A stretch of 64,000 bases of DNA, from NCBI RefSeq assembly GCF_028009165.1, contig NC_079241.1, forward strand, positions 5,890,001-5,954,000. The letters run 5' to 3'. The notes below the pieces were generated by a model. The model did no database searches, was not told the DNA's origin, and saw only the letters and a list, made by a program, of their open reading frames with translations. This document shows, in pieces, positions 22,394 through 32,627 of the stretch (its first letter is position 1; every line of letters starts with the position of its first letter). The translations under genes were made by a program, and so were the position numbers. This stretch comes from Akanthomyces muscarius (Eukaryota > Ascomycota > Sordariomycetes > Hypocreales > Cordycipitaceae).

Positions 22394-23668
22394 TCACGCT
22401 TTGCGAATCGGCAAGGCGGAATAAATCTGCGACGCAATCGGCAGGCTCTCGTCGATATCGTCCGAGTCGGCCAGTGCCAGTGCCAGAGAAGCTTCATCCA
22501 AAGCCCCGCCACCTCCCAGAATCGTCTGCAGCAATCGTCTGGCCGCCTCAATGTCCCGGCGTCGCTGCTCGTTGACGTCGCGCAGCTCCAGAGAGTAGGC
22601 GACCCTATCGAACGGGACTGCCAGGTCGGCCATGAACAGCGAGGCCGTGGCGCGCAGCCTGAGCATTTCATGGTTCTTGACGTACGGAGGCTCTCGCATG
22701 AGGGCGTCCATGCGCGTGGCCACGGCCTTGATGGTGGCCAAGGTTTGCATCCTGATCTTATCCATGTGGTTCGAAGCTGTCTCTGTCCGCCGTGGTCTGG
22801 GGGCGTGAAAGCTCTCATCCTCGACCAGCGTCTCCAGTCGCAGTTCAGCATCCTCATCAACCAAGGAAGCGTCCACCAGAGAGTGGTCCGCATCCGCACC
22901 GGCACCAGAAAGGTTGGCTGCGTGCTCAGAATAGATGTTGTAAATCTCGCAGCTGTATAGACTTATATTAAAGTGTAGCGATGATATTTTCTTTGGCGCC
23001 CTGTGGTCGTAAGGGTACTGCTGGATCAGCGTCTCAAGGTATACCCTCAATTTGTTCATATTGGCAGCGGAGCCCCAGCGCATGGGAATTTGAAATCCAT
23101 CTCGGGCGCGCGTCTCCTCATCTTCATCTTCGTTGTTGTCCGAGCTCTGATGACTCCGCCACATTTCGTTGCGCTGCTCCTCGCCCTCGCGCATAATGAT
23201 CTCTGCGCCGAGCGCCCAGAGGTTGTCATGGCGAATGTCCACTGGGCGAGATTTCGGGTGCAGCTGCATCGCCAGCCCAAATGCACGTGCTGCCTTGGTC
23301 ACATCGCCCTGGCCAAGAAATTGATGTATTGACCTGGTGAGGAGAGCCAAATGCCTTCGGTGCGCATCTGGCGCTCCTTCTGGTTTTGTCGTCCGCGGCT
23401 CTGCATCATCGTCTCCTTCCGAGTCCGAGTCCGCCGCTGTCTCGTAGTCTGATTCTAATGCAGGCTCAGCAGGCTTGTGGCTGAGTCCACGGTGCGGAAA
23501 GTCTTTGATTTCCTGGCCCGGATCGTGGTCGGCATCTGAAAGGCCCGCCACAGCAAACTGTGCAAGCTTTGCGGGCGGGTAGCTGTGAGGGTTGATGGTC
23601 TGCGCTGAAGGTGGTGGTACGCTGAGGTCGCTGGCGAAGGAAGCCAGTCGTTTTCGTTTCCCCGACAT
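22394..23668 (-). CDS. RNA polymerase I initiation factor Rrn11-like, 424 aa
   Basis: Single exon. It is likely the TPR-containing subunit of the Pol I core factor (Rrn6/7/11), needed for rDNA transcription in the nucleolus. The N-terminus has a basic MSGKRKRLASF start. An acidic stretch follows (about residues 74-90, YETAADSDSEGDDD). The core region RRHLALLTRSIHQFLGQGD, AARAFGLAMQL and DIRHDNLWALGAEI is characteristic of fungal Rrn11. Helical repeat-like segments run to the end (ISLYSCEIYNIYSEH; AARRLLQTILGGGG). Assignment rests on pattern memory, so the family is less certain than for its neighbours; a generic TPR protein is the alternative. Confidence 0.72.
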   Translation of the reverse strand: MSGKRKRLASFASDLSVPPPSAQTINPHSYPPAKLAQFAVAGLSDADHDPGQEIKDFPHRGLSHKPAEPALESDYETAADSDSEGDDDAEPRTTKPEGAPDAHRRHLALLTRSIHQFLGQGDVTKAARAFGLAMQLHPKSRPVDIRHDNLWALGAEIIMREGEEQRNEMWRSHQSSDNNEDEDEETRARDGFQIPMRWGSAANMNKLRVYLETLIQQYPYDHRAPKKISSLHFNISLYSCEIYNIYSEHAANLSGAGADADHSLVDASLVDEDAELRLETLVEDESFHAPRPRRTETASNHMDKIRMQTLATIKAVATRMDALMREPPYVKNHEMLRLRATASLFMADLAVPFDRVAYSLELRDVNEQRRRDIEAARRLLQTILGGGGALDEASLALALADSDDIDESLPIASQIYSALPIRKA

Positions 23669-24219
23669 TATTGTAATTTATAGACAGTAATATAATGAGC
23701 CTCGACGATGTGCGGGGAGCAATTTGGCGGTGTTGCAGCTCATGGTGGTGTATGTGAGTGTGAGGTTGAAGAGTGGAAATTCTTCTCTGAATCGCCGCGG
23801 GCGTGGCCAGTGTGTTCATTACGCGATAGGAAAGCTACCAGCAGCAAGCATCACGCAGTGAGGATACAAAAAATGGTGCCCGAACTCGAGAGATTACAAA
23901 TTTTTCATATATGCGTTTAAGAAAAAAATGCCCATCAAAAGACACATATTTAAACAACAGTAGCGCCCATTGGGGCAAGTGGACGCAACCAAGAGCTTAT
24001 TGTTTAACGCCAATCACCACTCGCAGTCGAGTGGCAAATATTTGCTTGAAAGTCAGATATAATATACTCAAGCAATTTCATCGAGCTATGAAGCAAAAAG
24101 TTTGTGATATGATTTTTTGTCTATTGAGCCAACGTATTCCACCGTTGATGTACAGCTCGCTCCGTCTACTTTACAAACGACATGAAAAAGGAAACGCCAG
24201 CAGTCAAGTTAGTTTTTGT
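23669..24219. other. Gene-free interval, AT-rich
   Basis: 550 bp between the Rrn11-like gene's start and the complex I subunit's end. It is more AT-rich than its surroundings. Nothing else is recognised. Confidence 0.5.
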
Positions 24220-25081
24220 TCAGGGTCGGTCAAAGTATGACCACTGGCCCTCGACGGGCTTCTCCTCGAGGTCTTCCCAGCTGCAGAAGAAGAGTTAGCA
24301 AGATGTAGCTCATGCCGCAGGCCTGGTCACCAGATGGGAGAAAATACTTACACCTTGGCCTTCTCCATGACCTCGATAATCTTCAACTCGCCCTCGGCAA
24401 CCTCAATGATCTCCTCAATGAGGCCCGCGCCAATCTTTTGCTCAAGTTCGTGGATCCTGCGTGAGCTTGTCAGCAACCTGTTTTTCCCCTTGGGCCTAGC
24501 CCCCCCGCCGCGCTGCAGCAGATCCAAACTTACTGATCGGCCGTGAGCTGCGGCTCGTCCGCCCACTCAATCTTCTCGTGGTCCTCGAGCGGCTTGCGCT
24601 CGGCCCAGATGACCTGGTCGGCGCGCTCGGCCGGGGTGCGGATGCCCTCGAGCTCGCCGCCCTCATTCTCCTCGCCGTCCCACTCCTCGACGCGCTCGTC
24701 GCCGGGGAGGTGCTTGTAGCCGACAACGAAGACGCGGTCGCCAAGCTTGACGGTGCGGGCTTCGCTGCCGTCGACGCGGCCGCTGGCCACGCGGAACTTC
24801 TCGGCGCTGCTGCTGCTGCGCACCAGCTCCTTGGCCTTGGCCGCCCAGGCCTCGTAGCCCGGCGGCGTGTACTGCTCGACCAGGGCCAGGCGCTGCTTGG
24901 TCACCGCCTCGACCGATTGGCGATAGAGCGACGTCGCCGGCAGCGACTGGAGCTTGTGGAGGGTGCTGCCGTAGAGGAAGAGGAGCGTCGACCGGGGCGT
25001 GGCGTGCGTCCACAGGCCCGTCAGACCCGTGGGCGTGCCGGGTTCGAGGTAGCGCGCGAGCGCTCGGAGTGTTGGCCGCAT
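24220..25081 (-). CDS. Mitochondrial complex I 29.9 kDa subunit (NDUFA5-type), 237 aa, three exons
   Basis: Accessory subunit of NADH:ubiquinone oxidoreductase in the inner mitochondrial membrane, orthologous to Neurospora nuo-29.9. Exons are 25081-24534, 24456-24352 and 24280-24220, with introns of 77 and 71 bp; joins read TAD-QIHELEQK and KAKV-WEDLEEK. The N-terminus (MRPTLRALARYLEPG) is basic and fits a mitochondrial presequence. The ETC complex I subunit motif spans TPRSTLLFLYGSTLHKL to EQYTPPGYEAW (about residues 30-80). The C-terminus is an acidic helix (EEIIEVAEGELKIIEVME) and ends WSYFDRP. A non-ATG start four residues upstream is not used. Length is normal for the fungal protein. Confidence 0.92.
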
Positions 25082-25563
25082 GCTTGACGAGTGCAATTGG
25101 CAAATGTTGTCACCGTGGTGTTGAGGATCGGCTTATGGACGGTTCTGCAGAGGGATTCTGCTTGATGCTCTCCGGACTAGCCTCCAATGAGGTTGAGCAA
25201 TTACCAAGCGCGCATCACGTGCAGCGTCACGTGTCAGCATCCGATCTCAGTACAATTGAAGCCTTCGTGGAATGACATGAAGAATAATTCACAACAATCA
25301 GCATTGTATTTGTGCGTTTTGTTTGACTTGATTACACTATTTTTCTTGTCGCTTGCAACGCCTACTCAGGTCCTACCACTACAGAATGTCAAGCTGCGGG
25401 TGTCCGCTGTGGTGGAACAAGGAAACAGAGCCGTTCAATAACTGGCCTCCAGGCCCTCAATGCCTAGTTAATAGAAACACATAGGAAATATTCACTCTCG
25501 GAGGCAGATTTCCCAGCAGACCTGCCGCCGTATATCCTTCCTTCATACGCGCCCTCCCCTTAT
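25082..25563. other. Gene-free interval
   Basis: 480 bp that should hold the promoter of the complex I subunit gene and the BAR-gene terminator. A CACGTG E-box-like palindrome lies near 25216, overlapping 'tcacgtgcagcgtcacgtg', with two CACGTG-type cores 13 bp apart. No gene seen. Confidence 0.45.
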
Positions 25564-26900
25564 TTAAGCAGCCTCTTCACGGCTCTTGCGGTAGTTGGCC
25601 TGAAATTGATTAGCGATGGGTCAGAGCACCATGAAAACGCAATTCATACCTCTTGCTCGGTCTGCAGCTGCTCAATCATGGGAGCAAGTTCGCTGAGAAT
25701 CTCAGAGGCCTTTTTGTGGTACTCAATCTGGGCATTGACGAGCTCAGACAGGTTACGCAGAGGCTCGGGGGTATCGAGAACCTGTACTCATTAGCTTCCG
25801 GGTGTAAAGGCATATGCGCCATGCAACTCACGTTCTTCATGACGCCGACAGCCTCCTCGGTCTGAGTGACAAACTCGTCCTCGGCCTTTTCAATCTCCTC
25901 TTGGGCCTCGGGGCTAAGCTCGGGCTCCTCCTGCCCAGCAGCATTGGCCTGGCCGAGCTTGAAGGTAGTACCTTTGGCGTGGGCCTTGACCGCGTCCAGG
26001 GAGAGTCTAGACTTTTCAACATTCTTCCTGGCGCGGGTCGCGAACATGATGTTGGTGTTGAGGGTGGTGTTCCAGCCCGCGAGGAAGCGGCTCTGGATCT
26101 GCGAGTCCTGCGCAAGACGGGCCTCGCCGACGCGCTCCATGGAGAGCGCGTACTTTTCGAGGGCGGTGGCCAGAGGGTCCTCACCGGCACCGGTGTGGTT
26201 CTGGTGCAGGGTCTGGCTCGAGGCAAGACTGGCGCGGGCCATGGCATGGCTAAAGGTCTTGGGCTGGGGCTTGGCGGTCGGGGGCGCGACGAGAGCGGCC
26301 TGGGCTTCGGCGGTACTGGTGGCCGAGGACAGGAGGCTGACCTTTTCGCTGACGGTGCGGCCGAGATCCTGGAAGGTCTCCTTTACGTTCGGGGGGTAGT
26401 CGTATGCTTCGTTCTGATATTGCTGGCTGCGATTGGGGGGGAGCAACGTCACGGTTAGCGGCGCGGACAAGTAGAGCGTGACTAGTGCCTGTGCAGCAAT
26501 GGGGGTGCAGCACTCACGTAACAGTGAGCATCTTCTGGTGAGCCTGCTTGAGGGCATCGACCTTCTTCTCGAGGTCGATGTAGTCGGCGGGCAGCTGAGT
26601 CTGTGTTGCGCCAACGGGTTAACGGGCTGCGTCGTCGCAAGAGCCATCCGGAAATTGCCTTTCTCACCTTGTCATCGGACTGGCCAAACTGCTCCTTGGT
26701 GTACTGAAAGGTGCGCGACGCAAACGGCGTGATCGACGCACCAAAGTCGCTGCAGAGCGCAAGCAAGACATGATGGTTAGCTAGAGCTCGACCCTGATTG
26801 TCAACGTGGGGGGAGTAGGAGGAAGCTTGTGCAGCCGGGCGGCGGCCGCGACGGCTTCGGCGACATACGAGAGACCCTTGCCAAACTTGGAAAAATCCAT
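25564..26900 (-). CDS. BAR-domain protein (Gvp36-like), 319 aa, six exons
   Basis: Membrane-curving BAR protein, likely on Golgi-derived vesicles and in endocytosis. Exons: 26900-26869, 26749-26668, 26600-26518, 26426-25832, 25781-25650 and 25599-25564. The 5' splice of exon 1 was set by the frame, giving MDFSKFGKGLSDFGASITPF, the usual N-terminus of this family. The body continues FQYTKEQFGQSDDK, PADYIDLEKKVDALK, QQYQNEAYDYPPNVKETF and ERVGEARLAQD-type MERVGEARLAQDSQI (about residues 175-190), a long antiparallel-helix BAR core. The C-terminus is EQLQTEQEANYRKSREEAA. Exon 1 is only 32 bp and the first intron 119 bp. Only the largest exon gives a long open frame, so simple ORF callers would truncate the gene. 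Confidence 0.9.
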
Positions 26901-27434
26901 CTTGAGCGATTGGGAGTATTGGTCAACAGGAACCGGGTAAAAAAGCGTATAGATGGTAATGCAGAAAGTCCACGAAGGGGGAAAGACTTGACAAGGTGTA
27001 TGTTCGCACTAACGGTCTTCGATGAAGGGACAGCGTCACAAGCGAAATGGCGCGCAGCCTGATCCACCCAGGGGTTTCCACAGCGGCCACACAGCGACCG
27101 CAGACACAAACACAGCGCCCCGGAGCAACCAAGGAACAGCGGGCTGACAGGCCGTCCACCCTGGAAGCTATCAGCTCCACTACCTCTGGTATCAGCAGCT
27201 TCTGGCCGCGGCAGCTTTCGTCACCAACACGTGACGCATGACGTCCGTTTCGCGGCGATCACTCAACTTCAAAATGAGCTGCAATTTGCAATTACACGCA
27301 GGGTATCTCGGTGAATATTAAGATGCAATTTCGATCTGTTGAAAACTCCAACCTCTCCCCGGAAAAGCAGGGGGAAAAGTGACAAAAGATGATCCCATAG
27401 TCCTTGAACGCCGCCCAATGAATGTATGCTTTCC
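26901..27434. other. Gene-free interval
   Basis: About 530 bp between the BAR gene start and the NAGS stop. No exon or repeat is supported. Confidence 0.45.
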
Positions 27435-29479
27435 CTAATCTACAATATGCTTGTTGTCAGCCCAGCTCGGCTGCACACTACGACACACGGACTCGTACTG
27501 CTCCAGCTTTGGCTGGCGCCCGCACAAGCCCAGTGTTGTCCAGAACATGGTCCAGTTGGAGTCCGAGAGCTTGATGGTGCCGACGGACCGTTCAAAATAC
27601 CACTTGTTGACGGGGTTGTTTTTTCGGCTCCGCCAGCAGACGCCCTCGGGAAAACAGTCGCGCACCATGGCGTTGAAGACAATGTCGGCCACGCCGCCGC
27701 TGCCCTGCCGAGACTTCAACACGGCAAACTTGTCGAGGTACGGCACGTACAGTCCCTGGTCGTAGGCTTCCTGGTCGGTCACGCCCTCCGGCTTCTCCCA
27801 CGTGAGGATGGCGCCGCCATCGTATTCGCCTGCGATGATGATCCCGGCGAGGTTGTCGTTGACGCGGTGCAGATAGTCTTCGACATCGAGCTTACGTCCA
27901 AAGGAATCGTCAATGAGATGTACCAACCGCGGCAGATCGACATTGTGATCTGTCAGTCGGCAGCGTGGTGCGCCTGGCTTTGGTGGTCGCCAAGGGTTCT
28001 CTCGTGGATCCGGATAGATGGTCAACGGCATACCTCGCTTCACCATTGTGGCTGCAGTAGAATCTCTCGGATCTACTCTGTAGCCACCGTCTTGAATTCG
28101 TTGGAGCGGCAAGGATGACGAATACATTGGTTTGTCCGTCAATAGGTTGTGAAGAATTGGATTGTGCTTTTTGCGCGTAGTAACCATGCCATCGAAGCCC
28201 AATTGACCCTCCTCCATCTTGATCGACCGTGGCTCCGAGTAAATCGGGCTCGTGTTTGCAGCGGCAAAGGGTGTGGTGATGAGAGCAGACGATGACGGCG
28301 GCAGGATGGACAGCGTCTCTTTTGCCAGGGCCAGATTCGAAACGTGATTGTTTGTAGTTGGTTTGCCGCTGGGACTTCCTGTCGCTGGCGATCCCTCTGG
28401 TCCCAAGAGTTGCGCACGCAGCCTGTCGTACTCTTGCTCCAGGTTGATGAAGCGATGGCACACGCCCACACCGCGGCCAGAGGTCGGCGTGCCGCCCAGC
28501 GCATCCAGCAAGATGACTCGCTCCACGGAAGCAATCTTTTCCGGTCGCCAAATATTCTTGCTGTTCCCGCTCGCATCTGGAAGAGGGGGCTTGTCGAACT
28601 GAAGGCCGGACAGGAAAGCCGTCAACGCCAGCACTGTTTGCTCCGCGCCGGCAGGCCTGGCAGCGGATAGTTCATCTCGAGCAGACATGGATGGGACAAC
28701 AGGAATAAGTCCGCGCTGGAAAGCGCGCTTCAAAAGGCCGCGGTCACTGACTTTGATTGAGTTGCAATAGGCCGAGGGCTGCTGCGCGTCCGACGCTTGC
28801 CCGAGAAAGATGTCGCTTATCACCTTGGCACCAGGCTTGCCAAAGTTGTCGACAGCTTCACAAAGTCGCAGTGCTTCGGTGTCAAAGACCTGGCGGTTGC
28901 TATCCCCGGTGCAGTCAATGACTACAGCACTCAAAAGGCCCAATGCCCGCAGCTGCGCGATGGTCTTGGCGATGCCGTCCACCGTGCTCTGGACAAGATG
29001 CTGTGGATCGCGCAGCATAATGATGGCGATATTGACAGGTCCGGGAACAGTGCAAGTGCTGGTAGATTTTTGACTGTCCGGTGCTGTCTCTGATGCCTCT
29101 TTATCAGGTTGGTTGGCGGTGTACTTTTGCAGATAGCCTTTGGCGTCCCGTCTTGTGGCCGTTGACTCTAGCACAGAGACAATGACATCCTATTTATTTG
29201 TCAGTTTGCTGTTGCATGATACAATTATGAGAGATGAATGATGCCTACTCTTTCCAGGGCTCGCTTTTTAACTCGGGCCACAGATGATGAGGACATGGGC
29301 CTCGCCGCCTCGGCGGTGGCCGTAGTCGTCGTCGCAGCCGCGGCGAGCGGTTTAATCGTGGCTTGCTTTGCCATGGTATGCGCGAAGCGTCTCTGCTCTC
29401 CCACAGAGCGTACGCTCGCCATTGACATTCCAGGGCCGCAGCCCGATGCCGCCTTTTTTCCCACAGTTGCCCAGGTCAT
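27435..29479 (-). CDS. N-acetylglutamate synthase, mitochondrial, 661 aa, two exons
   Basis: First enzyme of arginine synthesis, making N-acetylglutamate from glutamate and acetyl-CoA in mitochondria (Neurospora arg-14, yeast ARG2 family). Exons are 29479-29249 and 29189-27435, with a 59-bp intron; the join gives KKRALER-DVIVSVLESTATRRDAKGYL. The first 60 residues are basic and Ala/Thr-rich, fitting a transit peptide. The amino-acid kinase-like region follows (VNIAIIMLRDPQHLVQ; SAVVIDCTGD). The C-terminal NAT domain runs from about 480 (RLVHLIDDSFGRKLDVEDY, AGIIIAGEYDGGAILTW, DKFAVLKSRQGSGGVADIVF). Later in-frame ATGs are possible starts (MSMASVRS, 17 residues on). A perfect ATGACTCA lies upstream, fitting cross-pathway control. 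Confidence 0.93.
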
Positions 29480-30296
29480 GATGATGCTTGCGAGGCGGTG
29501 ACCGGGGGGTTTCCGGCCGGGGGCGAAGTGAGACGGGGGATGGGAGTGACACAGTAATATTTTTGTCGGGCTTGGGACAAAGACGAGCTTACGCTTGGCT
29601 GCGGCCAGCTTTGTTGGAAAGGGGGGGCCTTGGTCGTCTCTCATGCGGTTGTGAATATGAAAGATGTCCCCGGTGTCTGTGTTGGCCCGGAAAGAGAGAT
29701 GGCAACGAGCTCGGACACAGGACCCAGACCCAGAAGCAGAAAATGGCTGGCGTTTCTTTGGTATAAGTCGGGTGGGATGACTCAAGGCCGCCCGGCTTTT
29801 TATCCAGTGCCGTGCGTTGTGCTTCAGTGGACTCTCAGTGGGCTTTTCAGTGGGCTTTGCGTTGTCTCTGGTGGTTCTGGTGGCTCTTCAGCGCCCTGAA
29901 GATGACGGAGAAGGCGTTCGCTGCCGAGGCGTGCCGATCTAGCTCCGAAGATGTGAGGTGCAACGGTACAGATTAGATAGGCTCAGATTGTGCACTTTAT
30001 CAGAATGTGGCTTCGGGTCGGTTGAATTTATCAAGGCACGCGGACCGCGATTTATAGCCATGCCCCGGCTGCGTACATTTGTCTGCACTGCAACTGAGGC
30101 ATTATATGCACTGTGCTGGGCCAATTCCACACAGTGACAGACTGCCCATCACACTGCTACCTCATGCATGCAGTCACTCTTGTGAGCCGCTCACCAAGAC
30201 CTATAATGGAAAATATATGCATGCCAATAATGCTTCTCTAAAATCTCTCATTTACTTCTTGTCATTCTCTCATTATACATCAGATCCCTCTCAGCA
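29480..30296. other. 5' region of N-acetylglutamate synthase; otherwise gene-free
   Basis: About 800 bp. It holds the CPC1-type site and no recognisable protein gene. I looked for an upstream leader peptide gene and did not find one. Confidence 0.5.
29777..29784. promoter_or_regulatory. CPC1/GCN4-type site upstream of N-acetylglutamate synthase
   Basis: ATGACTCA, 298 bp before the chosen NAGS start. This is the bZIP site of the general amino-acid control factor (CPC1, CpcA or Gcn4), expected on an arginine-synthesis gene. The match is seen; binding is inferred. Confidence 0.6.
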
Positions 30297-31278
30297 TCAT
30301 TCATCATTCTCAAACCTGAGGCCAGCCTCCTGGCGTACCGTACCATAGATGCCCGCAATGTCGCCCGATGCACCGGCATGCTCCTTGAGCTTCGCCAGAT
30401 GCGCATCCGCTGTCTCGACATTCTGCACCCTCGTGCCCGCGGCCTCCGCGAGCGCCTTGGCGTGCCTCGCGTCCTTGCGCGCGAGGTCCACGGCCCAGAG
30501 CGGCTCCTCGCGCCTGTGGTAGTCGCCCGTGAGCATGCGCGTGCTGTACGCCGCGTACGGGCCCGGGAAGAGCGCCGAGACGAGGTCGTGGATGGGCTGC
30601 GTGCCTAGCCCGGACTTTTCCGCCAGGACGTGCGCCTCGGCCAGCTGCTCGACCATGTTGAGCACAAACGTGTTGCCAATCACCTTGAGCGTCGTCGCCT
30701 TGCCGTACGGCGCGTCCGTCAGGTCAATCTCGGCCCGCGCCGTCACGCCCTGGAACCACGGCCGCGCGCGCTCCACGCTCGCCGCCGGGCCCGCGAGCAC
30801 GGCGATGAGCTGCCCGGCCTCGGCGGCGGCCGGCGCGCCAAAGACGGGCGCGGCGACAAACTCGGCGCCCGCGGCGAGGAGCTTGTCGGCCGTCGCCTGC
30901 GTCGAGTCGGGGTGGATGGTGGAGCACTCGACAAAGAGCTTGCCCTTGACGTCGGCCTGCAGCAGCGTCGCCACCGTCTCGGCGACAGCCTCGTCGTTGG
31001 AGATGCAGGTGAAGATGACGTCGGCCTTGGCCACGGCGTCGACCAGCGATTCAACCACTTCCGTCTTGCCGGCGGAGAGCTTTTGGCTCAGGTCAATGGC
31101 ACGCTGCTTGGAGCGGTTGTAGATGAGAAGCGGGGAGTCAAGGTTGCCTTTTTCAACAATGTTCTTGCACATGGCCTGAATGGCATCTTGTTAGAACGAA
31201 ACATTGTGATCCAAGGTACGTGGAAATACTTACACGGCCCATGTTGCCAAGGCCAATCCAGAGTAACGTTGGCGCCAT
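30297..31278 (-). CDS. Beta-hydroxyacid dehydrogenase (6-phosphogluconate DH-like NAD-binding), 307 aa, two exons
   Basis: NAD(P)-dependent dehydrogenase of the 3-hydroxyisobutyrate/glyoxylate reductase family. Exons are 31278-31234 and 31175-30297, with a 58-bp intron that falls directly after the Rossmann glycine motif WIGLGNMGR; the join gives GNMGR-AMCKNIVEKG. The NAD-binding half contains PLLIYNRS, ADVIFTCISNDEAV and the substrate-loop-like ECSTIHPDST (near 100-110). The catalytic-lysine segment is GKATTLKVIGNTFVLNMVEQLAEAHVLAEKSGL, with the lysine at about 182. The C-terminal helical domain follows (GDYHRREEPLWAVDLARKDARHA). The precise substrate is not predictable. A TATA box lies about 140 bp upstream. 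It is divergent from the V-ATPase subunit gene. Confidence 0.88.
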
Positions 31279-31898
31279 GGTTGCTATTCTATTCGTGTGA
31301 TGTACTATACGTTGCGTATTGCGTTTGCGTAGCTTGTAGAGATGCCGAGCTCGCCGATGAAGCACACAGGGCGAGTCCTTCAATTCTTTTTCAAAACGAT
31401 GTGATGGAAGACGCCGTTTATATAGCTTCCCCAACTTCGGGATCAGACGGCATCTACATGCCCAAGCGATTTGTAAGTGATTTCATAGCGCACGATAGTT
31501 TCCGGATTAGCGACCATCGCCCGACTTGCAGCCCACTTAATGCAACCACCCATCATGGCCATCCTCGGGGTCGGTGATAAGGCGAGGCGCGAAGTGGCCA
31601 TGCAACCCCTTTGAGATCCCGCAATATCCGCATGTATACAAGTCATCGATATAGATCAATTTTCTTAGCAAAATACACCTTTCCATCTCTATTTTATCAG
31701 CGTCGGTCACCACTTGCCAGGTGTGTTGAGCTCATTACATGTGATGACTAAGCTCCTGAGCTCCGTCACTGGCGACCCGCGGCTGGCCTACGTAGCTCCC
31801 GCCAAATAGCAGGCAGCATCACCAAATCTCCAAACGTGAAGCCGCCTCACCACACACAGCCAGACCTTCTCAGAAGCTCGTTTCATAGATACATCAAA
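31279..31898. other. Divergent promoter between dehydrogenase and V-ATPase subunit e genes
   Basis: 620 bp. The minus strand has TATATAAA opposite 31417-31424, about 140 bp before the dehydrogenase ATG. No coding exon is supported. Confidence 0.5.
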
Positions 31899-32295
31899 AT
31901 GGCGCAAGGGTAAGTCCCACTGATACCACGCGCCCTTGCACGGCTCGTACCGCCATTTCCAGACCCCGAAGCTAAATGAATTGCCCTCCAGGTACTCTGT
32001 CTTCATCGGCCTCTTCGTCATCCTGGCCATGTGCGCCGCGGCATGGTTCCTATCCCCCAAGGGTGAGAACCGAGTGTATGTTTTCTGCTCTTCCCCCCGG
32101 CCGTCCACGACTCCCGGTCCGTCCTCCTCATCACCTGCTAACCCGCCGTTGGGATATTACAGACTCTGGCGCTCGTCCCTCATCCTGGCCATCGTCAGCT
32201 GCTACCTCATGTGGGCAATCACATTCTTGGCGCAACTGCATCCCCTGATCCGACCGAAGCGACACGATCTGCGAGAACAATTCCTGGACCACTAG
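31899..32295 (+). CDS. vma9: V-type proton ATPase subunit e (Vma9), 75 aa, three exons
   Basis: Small two-span subunit of the V0 sector of the vacuolar H+-ATPase. Exons are 31899-31909, 31992-32075 and 32163-32295, with introns of 82 and 87 bp. The product begins MAQGYSVFIGLFVILAMC and contains AAAWFLSPKGENRVLWRS and LMWAITFLAQLHPLIRP, the conserved ending of subunit e. Exon 1 is only 11 bp and encodes MAQ plus part of Gly4, so simple ORF finding misses the true start. It is convergent with Arv1, 0.33 kb away. Confidence 0.93.
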
Positions 32296-32627
32296 GAAGG
32301 ACAGTCGGCGTAGACGGGTTTGATGGCGGCGATCGATAGACGACGAGCGAGTACAGGGAGAAGAAGAAGCGGCAGGGAGCATGTCGTTTCGTGTATGACT
32401 ACAAATGCAAACCACTGGAAGAGCTTTTTTTCATTTTTATGGGCGTTTAATCAAGTTTAAGGTTTTCTTCGAGCAAGGATGGAAAGCAGGGCAAGAGAGC
32501 CAGTTAGCATATTGCAATGTCCTTACCGCAAAAGAGAGGGAGACTTGTAGGCATGAATTCATTACAATTATTTTACACTGTCGGCTATCATGGGTCTCTG
32601 TATTATATGCAAACCCTTCCTTCATTG
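32296..32627. other. Convergent 3' interval
   Basis: 330 bp between the stop codons of subunit e and Arv1. Only the two terminator regions are expected. No gene or repeat is seen. Confidence 0.5.

Noticed and set aside
29501..29900. Possible arginine attenuator leader peptide upstream of NAGS
   Set aside because: No upstream ORF with the characteristic peptide pattern was seen.
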